Shown: positions 21,822 through 25,492 of the stretch, piece by piece
How positions within the stretch are numbered: position 1 is the stretch's first letter
Layout of the letters: every line of letters begins with the position of its first letter
Virus record (IMG/VR): IMGVR_UViG_3300008267_006907
Coordinates: 1 to 25,492 of that record
Length of the DNA stretch: 25,492 nucleotides
Direction: 5' to 3' (one strand)
Source of the DNA: a virus
Notes under the pieces: model-generated
Databases searched by the model: none
What the model was told of the DNA's origin: nothing
The model's input: only the letters and a program-made list of their open reading frames with translations
Program-made: the position numbers and the translations under genes

Positions 21822-22112
21822 ATGTCATCCTTAACACCAATGAATGGGCATGTTATCTTAAAGCCCGTAGAAGAACAAGAACAACTAGCCGGTAACATTA
21901 TTATCCCGGATTTAGGAAAAGAAAAGCCTGAAGTAGGCGAAGTAATCGCTGTAAGCCCGACCTATAATTGGCATACAGGTACTAATCTAGAATCGCAACT
22001 TAACGTAGGCGATAAAGTCCTAATACCTAAGATGGGCAGTCAGCGTATCTCTGTAGGCAATGAAGACTATTTTATCACTAAAGAAACCGAAATTTTAGCA
22101 ATCTTAAACTAA
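21822..22112 (+). CDS. groES: GroES co-chaperonin
   Basis: This 96-aa protein is a GroES/Cpn10 subunit, the heptameric lid for GroEL. The N-terminal MNGHVILKPVEEQEQLAGNIIIPD carries the mobile loop (about 16-34), with the GNIIIPD hydrophobic contact for GroEL (usually GGIVLTG-like). The core EVGEVIAVSP, LNVGDKVLIPKMG and the closing TKETEILAIL match the family. Length is normal (E. coli 97 aa). Being encoded with its own GroEL suggests a dedicated phage chaperonin, perhaps for capsid or a large phage protein. It lies 7 bases before groEL. Confidence 0.9.
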   Translation: MSSLTPMNGHVILKPVEEQEQLAGNIIIPDLGKEKPEVGEVIAVSPTYNWHTGTNLESQLNVGDKVLIPKMGSQRISVGNEDYFITKETEILAILN

Positions 22113-22119
22113 ACAAACC

Positions 22120-23841
22120 ATGATACAGAACATTACAGGAACAGAACTCAAGAGTAAACTGCTGCAAGGCATCAAGCAATTGAATCAAGCAGTATCTTCA
22201 ACACTAGGTCCAGGCGGACGTACAGTATTGATTGAAGACCCCGTTAACGGAATTAAAGTAACTAAAGACGGTGTAACAGTAGCAAAAGCCTTTACCGAAG
22301 TTAAAGACGAGATCGAGAATATTGGCGCACAGTTAGTAAAGCAAGTCTCTATTAAATCTGCTAACGAAGCAGGAGACGGAACTACAACCTCTACTCTATT
22401 GACTACCGTGATGGTAGAAGAGGGATTGAAGCTTATCGACCAAGGATCTACTCCGGTAGAAGTTAAGAAGGGTATCGATAAAGCAGTTAGCTTGGTAGTA
22501 GAGGAGTTAAAGAAACAAGCTCAAGACATTACTACAGAAGATCAGATCAAACAAGTAGCTGCTATCTCAGGTAATAACGATGAAGAAGTAGGTAACTTGA
22601 TTGCTACTGCTATTGAAAAAGTTGGTAGAGAAGGTATTGTATCTATCGAAGAATCTAAGACTGGTGAAACAGAATTAGAGGTTGTAGAAGGTATGCAGTT
22701 TGATAGAGGTTATAAGTCTCCTTACTTTGTAACTAACAACAATACCATGCAAGCTGTTCTTGAAGATCCATATATTTTGATCTACGACGGTAGAATCTCT
22801 ACAGCTCAAGAGCTTATCCCAGTATTAAATAAGGTTAGCGCTGAAAATAAATCTCTGCTCCTAGTAGCTGAAGACTTCGGTGATGAAGCTCTTGCAACAC
22901 TTATCGTAAACAAGATGAGAGGTATTGTTAAAGCTTGTGCAGTTAAAGCACCAGATTTTGGTGAACGCAAGACCTTATTGCTTGAAGATCTCGCGGTTCT
23001 AACTGGAGGTCAAGTAATTAGTAAGGATAAGGGCTTAAAACTGGATAAACTAGGGGCAAATCAGTTAGACCCTTATTTAGGTAAGTGTAGAACGGTAACT
23101 GTAGAGAAAGAGAAGACGACAGTAATCGACGGTAAAGGAACTGAAGAAGCTATTACAGCTCGTACGCTCGAAATCAAAGATCAGATCGAAAGACCTGGAG
23201 TATCACCCTATGAAAAAGAAAAGCTTCAAGAAAGACTTGGTAAGTTGATCGGAGGTGTAGCTATTATCTCAGTAGGAGGTAACTCTGAAATTGAAATTAA
23301 AGAGAAGAAAGATAGAGTAGAAGATGCTCTATTTGCTACTAAAGCTGCTCTAGCAGAAGGTATTGTACCGGGCGGAGGTATTGCATTGATTAATGCTTTT
23401 AATCTCGCTGTAGCCAAGACCTCAGAGTGGTCTGATAACGAGAAGAAAGGCGTTAAAATTGTACATCAGGCCTGTTACGCACCATTCAAAAAGATCCTCT
23501 CTAATGCAGGTATGGAGAATTGGTATGAAATCTTACACAGAGTTTCACAATCCAAACTTAAGAATGCTACCTACGATGCAAAAGCTAGCGTAGTTGTTGA
23601 TCCATTCTCTTCTGGACTTCTAGATCCTGTAAAGGTAACTAGAGTAGCTCTAGAGAATGCTGCATCAGTGGCTGGTACCATTCTAACTACCATTCTTGTT
23701 GCAGCTGTAGCATTTGCATTCACAGCTTGTAATTCAGGTGCTAGCACAAACGCTACAACACCAGTGACTGATTCAACAACAGTTGATTCTTGCAAGACGA
23801 CTTGCGACTCTACCGTAGTTGCAGTTGACACCGCTAAGTAA
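22120..23841 (+). CDS. groEL: GroEL chaperonin with a lipoprotein-like C-terminal extension
   Basis: This 573-aa protein is a full GroEL subunit up to about residue 524: [20 protein letters not shown] (Asp52 equivalent), [11 protein letters not shown] (ATPase Asp87 equivalent), and [21 protein letters not shown] (Asp398 equivalent). It also has the equatorial end [15 protein letters not shown]. coli GroEL then ends with about 25 mostly Gly/Met residues. Here about 49 residues follow: [13 protein letters not shown], a hydrophobic helix with lipobox-like FTAC (C537), then a Ser/Thr/Asp-rich tail with two more Cys. That tail looks like a small exported Bacteroidota lipoprotein. The shared ILTT suggests a microhomology fusion. 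The extension is cytoplasmic unless the protein is exported, so its effect on folding or membrane association is unknown. Confidence 0.92.
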   Translation: MIQNITGTELKSKLLQGIKQLNQAVSSTLGPGGRTVLIEDPVNGIKVTKDGVTVAKAFTEVKDEIENIGAQLVKQVSIKSANEAGDGTTTSTLLTTVMVEEGLKLIDQGSTPVEVKKGIDKAVSLVVEELKKQAQDITTEDQIKQVAAISGNNDEEVGNLIATAIEKVGREGIVSIEESKTGETELEVVEGMQFDRGYKSPYFVTNNNTMQAVLEDPYILIYDGRISTAQELIPVLNKVSAENKSLLLVAEDFGDEALATLIVNKMRGIVKACAVKAPDFGERKTLLLEDLAVLTGGQVISKDKGLKLDKLGANQLDPYLGKCRTVTVEKEKTTVIDGKGTEEAITARTLEIKDQIERPGVSPYEKEKLQERLGKLIGGVAIISVGGNSEIEIKEKKDRVEDALFATKAALAEGIVPGGGIALINAFNLAVAKTSEWSDNEKKGVKIVHQACYAPFKKILSNAGMENWYEILHRVSQSKLKNATYDAKASVVVDPFSSGLLDPVKVTRVALENAASVAGTILTTILVAAVAFAFTACNSGASTNATTPVTDSTTVDSCKTTCDSTVVAVDTAK

Positions 23842-23849
23842 TTAGCGCT

Positions 23850-23959
23850 ATCGGAGTGGCGGAAGCGCGTTGGAGTACTTCAACCGATAGTCAAGACGTA
23901 GCCAGTTATGGCCGGTATAGGGAAACCGAACCGTAGAGGTGCAAGTCCTCTCTCCGATA
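23850..23959 (+). tRNA. tRNA-like RNA with intact acceptor and T arm but no clear anticodon arm
   Basis: ATCGGAG (23850-23856) pairs perfectly with CTCCGAT (23952-23958), followed by A as discriminator. AGAGG-TGCAAGT-CCTCT forms a T arm. The 5' half resembles a leucine tRNA (TGGCGGAA...CGCGTTGGA), and a GGGAAACC variable-arm-like segment is present. The D loop is shortened, however, and no 5-bp stem with a 7-base loop and U33 is found. The 110-base length exceeds a class II tRNA by about 25. It may be a damaged or inserted tRNA-Leu or a tRNA-like RNA with another role. No CCA is encoded. Confidence 0.5.
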
Positions 23960-23967
23960 CTTAAAAT

Positions 23968-24042
23968 CGCGGCGCAGGGAAATGGTAACCCGCTGGGCTC
24001 ATAATCCAGAGATAGCTGGTTCGATTCCAGCCGCCGCAACCA
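23968..24042 (+). tRNA. Initiator-type tRNA-Met (CAT)
   Basis: This is a complete 75-base tRNA ending in an encoded CCA (24040-24042). The anticodon loop is CTCATAA with CAT at 24000-24002. Three features mark it as initiator. The first acceptor pair is a C-A mismatch (C23968 with A24038), as in E. coli tRNA-fMet, where it permits formylation. Position 11 is purine with position 24 pyrimidine. The anticodon stem has G-rich pairs next to the loop (CTGGG/TCCAG, the last being G-U rather than G-C). The T arm is GCTGG-TTCGATT-CCAGC. tRNA-Ile2 also has CAT but lacks the C-A mismatch. Confidence 0.93.
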
Positions 24043-24052
24043 ATAAACAGTT

Positions 24053-24214
24053 ATGAAAAAGATCTTACGTGAACTAAAATTTTACTTCGAATACTATGTA
24101 GGGTACCACCTTTATAGTAAAAGCAGAGACTGGAGCAAGTATATGATTACGAAATATCCAGAGCAGTTTCCAAACGAAGTAAGATACTTAAAGCAAAAAG
24201 AAGAAGTTCTTTAA
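24053..24214 (+). CDS. Unknown 53-aa basic protein between tRNA-Met and tmRNA
   Basis: This ORF starts ten bases after the tRNA CCA with ATG and a Lys-rich N-terminus (MKKILRELKFYFEYYVGYHLYS). It continues with SRDWSKYMITKYPEQFPNEVRYLKQKEEVL. It is aromatic and strongly basic, with no membrane span. I recognise no family. Placement in a gap between RNA genes and clean stop-to-tmRNA spacing (5 bases) support it, but it is short. Confidence 0.5.
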   Translation: MKKILRELKFYFEYYVGYHLYSKSRDWSKYMITKYPEQFPNEVRYLKQKEEVL

Positions 24215-24219
24215 CATAT

Positions 24220-24536
24220 GGGGGATACCAGGTATTGACTCAACTGTACTAGGTAGTATTACATGCAGAGGTATGGTTCTAATCCTCTTTAATCACTGGA
24301 CAAACAAATAAACGACAACTCTGAATTATCAGATTGGACCTTCGACGACTTAATGTCTTTCGTAGGCGTATTGCGAGCCGTGGCAAACCGTTTTTCCTGT
24401 TTTCTCAAAATAGGATGGTGGAACTGCTGACTTAACCAGTCAGCCCCAATTACTGATCAGCTTGCAGATCTAAGCATGTGAGACGCTGATACTATTTCGT
24501 CTTTTGAACACGGGGGTTCGATTCCCCCATCCTCCA
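24220..24536 (+). ncRNA. ssrA: tmRNA (ssrA), phage-encoded
   Basis: tmRNA rescues stalled ribosomes by acting as alanyl-tRNA and then as a short mRNA. GGGGGAT (24220-24226) pairs with ATCCTCC (24529-24535) with G-U at the third pair, the G3-U70 alanine identity element, and A at 24536 as discriminator. The T arm is GGGGG-TTCGATT-CCCCC. The start (GGGGGATACCAGGTATTGAC) resembles Bacteroides tmRNA in the D-like region. A long pairing between CATGC (near 24270) and GCATG (near 24475) fits helix P2. A hairpin with TAA in its loop (about 24339-24366) resembles P5, where tags usually stop. No CCA is encoded, and T-runs follow. The tag is not recognisable (see findings). Confidence 0.85.
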
Positions 24537-24559
24537 CTTTTTTAACTTTTAATTTTACA

Positions 24560-24799
24560 ATGGAACAACAACAGCAAATGAGATTAAATATCTCACTCGA
24601 AAAAACTACCCCCCTGACATGCGATAATTGTCAGCATCAAGTCTTTCAAGAAGGAGTTATGCTACGCAAAGCTTCTAAATTTCTGACCGGTACTGCACAG
24701 GATGCACTCGTACCTATCCCAGTCTTTACTTGTACCAAATGCGGACATGTAAACTCTGAATTCTTACCAAAAGAATTGCAAGAACCTACAGTTGTTTAA
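24560..24799 (+). CDS. Zinc-ribbon protein, unknown function
   Basis: This 79-aa protein has two CxxC pairs: CDNCQHQVF (about 21-29) and FTCTKCGHVN (about 57-66), forming a typical zinc ribbon with a hydrophobic linker (MLRKASKFLTGTAQDALVPIPV). The C-terminus is acidic. Such small phage zinc ribbons may bind nucleic acid or proteins; no partner is evident. It starts 24 bases after the tmRNA 3' end. Its last bases overlap the following promoter. Confidence 0.72.
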   Translation: MEQQQQMRLNISLEKTTPLTCDNCQHQVFQEGVMLRKASKFLTGTAQDALVPIPVFTCTKCGHVNSEFLPKELQEPTVV

Positions 24800-24822
24800 T
24801 TGAGATAAAGTTCGTACCTTTA
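24792..24822 (+). promoter_or_regulatory. Promoter TTG-N20-TACCTTTA before the phosphoesterase gene
   Basis: TTG at 24792-24794, 20 bases, TACCTTTA at 24815-24822, ATG 4 bases later at 24827. The AAGTTCGTA block before the -7 element is also present at 7174-7182. Confidence 0.72.
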
Positions 24823-24826
24823 CTTT

Positions 24827-25492
24827 ATGAAAACAGTAGTACTAGGAGATATCCACGGACGTTCAGTCTGGAAGCAAATAACTGAGAAAGAAAATCCAGA
24901 TAAGGTTATCTTTATAGGCGACTACTTCGATTCATTTGATATTAGCGGGGTAGAACAGCTCCATAACTTTAAAGAGATTATTGAGTATAAGGAGAGTGGT
25001 AGTAGTGAAGTAGTCCTTCTGATCGGAAATCATGACTACCATTATATGCCAGGTATCGATGAAGACTACTCAGGATACCAGCATGCAATAGCTCCATCTA
25101 TTCAGCAAGTGCTTGAAGAGAATAAGAATCATCTTAGGATGGCTTATCAGATGGATGAATTTCTATTCTCACATGCGGGTGTTAGTAGTAAGTTTATGGA
25201 TAGTGTATTTGGTAAAGGTGATTGGAAAGTTGAGAACTTGGCTATCGACTTACACGAAATGTTCAAGTTCAAACCTAGATCATTTATGTTCGGGGTTGCT
25301 GTAAACCCTGACCAGTGGTACATAGATCCCTACGGAGATAATGAAGAGCAGTCGCCTATCTGGATCAGACCTAAATCTTTAATGAGAGCTAACCGCGATA
25401 CTCTACGCAAAGAAGTTATCCAGGTAGCTGGCCACACTCAAGTAAGAGAGGTTGATGTTAAAGGGCACGGTACTGGGAGTAGGTATTGGTTT
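24827..25492 (+). CDS. Calcineurin-like metallophosphoesterase, 3' end outside window
   Basis: From ATG 24827 the frame stays open for 222 codons to the window end. Motifs in order are VVLGDIHGR (metal-binding Asp-x-His), FIGDYFDSF (GDxxD), LLIGNHDYH (GNHD), LFSHAGVS and VAGHTQVR, the full PPP/calcineurin-like set. It would hydrolyse phosphate esters, for example phosphoproteins, nucleotides or RNA ends; the substrate is unknown. The most C-terminal residues are missing. It has its own promoter and a predicted leaderless start. Confidence 0.87.
   Translation, partial: MKTVVLGDIHGRSVWKQITEKENPDKVIFIGDYFDSFDISGVEQLHNFKEIIEYKESGSSEVVLLIGNHDYHYMPGIDEDYSGYQHAIAPSIQQVLEENKNHLRMAYQMDEFLFSHAGVSSKFMDSVFGKGDWKVENLAIDLHEMFKFKPRSFMFGVAVNPDQWYIDPYGDNEEQSPIWIRPKSLMRANRDTLRKEVIQVAGHTQVREVDVKGHGTGSRYWF

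Noticed and set aside
23571-23831. Minus-strand ORF of 86 aa across the 3' end of groEL
   Set aside because: It lies opposite a conserved chaperonin frame, has no start signal and its low-complexity sequence is the reverse reading of the GroEL tail.
23880-23930. tRNA-Arg-like CCG anticodon loop within the tRNA-like RNA
   Set aside because: The loop (GGCCGGT) lacks the invariant U33 and has only four weak stem pairs.
23850-23959. Group I intron in the tRNA-like gene
   Set aside because: Only about 30 extra bases, far too short for a catalytic group I core, and no clear P/Q/R/S elements.
24314-24430. Protein-like frame starting DNSELSDWTFDDLM in the tmRNA
   Set aside because: Not called as a gene because it lies wholly inside a well-supported tmRNA and has no start codon; kept only as a possible tag frame.
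1-25492. CRISPR array, transposon or integrase/attachment site
   Set aside because: No regularly spaced repeats, no transposase or integrase motifs, and the only direct repeats are the three 17-mers and tRNA arms.

Overview
The window is a dense, entirely plus-strand stretch of a tailed double-stranded DNA phage genome, probably a fairly large lytic phage of a Bacteroidota (flavobacterium-like) host. The phage assignment rests on T4-type replication and repair genes (gp32-like SSB, UvsX-like recombinase, DenV, RNase H/FEN nuclease, DnaB-type helicase) lying beside a family-A DNA polymerase, class II ribonucleotide reductase and many small unknown ORFs that overlap by 1-20 bases. The host assignment is inferred from four things. 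At least nine intergenic sites fit TTG-N20-TAnnTTTA/TAnnTTAG, like Bacteroidota primary-sigma promoters. Shine-Dalgarno sequences are almost absent. The tmRNA 5' end resembles those of Bacteroides. The GroEL tail looks like a flavobacterial lipoprotein.

Layout: 1-5060 replication, recombination and repair. 5152-7929 class II RNR, a DUF5522 miniprotein and unknowns. 7945-13975 a 7-deazaguanine DNA-modification cluster: queC, dpdA, queF, a PurN-like formyltransferase matching the role named DpdN, a P-loop kinase, queD, three small genes and a broken queE. 14027-15467 an insertion-like patch with an HNH endonuclease and small ORFs, three of whose ends share a 17-bp repeat resembling the last codons of queE. 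15468-17989 small unknowns, folE and a dCTP deaminase-like gene. 18026-20992 family-A DNA polymerase and a membrane-anchored unknown. 21118-23841 chaperones: Hsp20, a small unknown, GroES and GroEL. 23850-24536 RNA genes: a tRNA-like RNA, an initiator-type tRNA-Met, a 53-aa ORF and a tmRNA. 24560-25492 a zinc-ribbon protein and a metallophosphoesterase running off the end.

How the genes work together: FolE, QueD, QueE and QueC would convert GTP to preQ0. QueF would reduce preQ0 to preQ1, DpdA would exchange guanine in phage DNA for a 7-deazaguanine base, and the formyltransferase would cap the aminomethyl group. The predicted DNA base is 7-(formylamino)methyl-7-deazaguanine. The queE copy looks disrupted, so the host enzyme may be needed or the pathway may be losing function in this genome. 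The most unusual features are the queE-3'-end repeats around the HNH gene, a GroEL carrying a lipoprotein-like C-terminal extension, a phage tmRNA with no recognisable ALAA-type tag, a phage initiator tRNA, and several promoters placed 3-5 bases from start codons, which suggests leaderless mRNAs.
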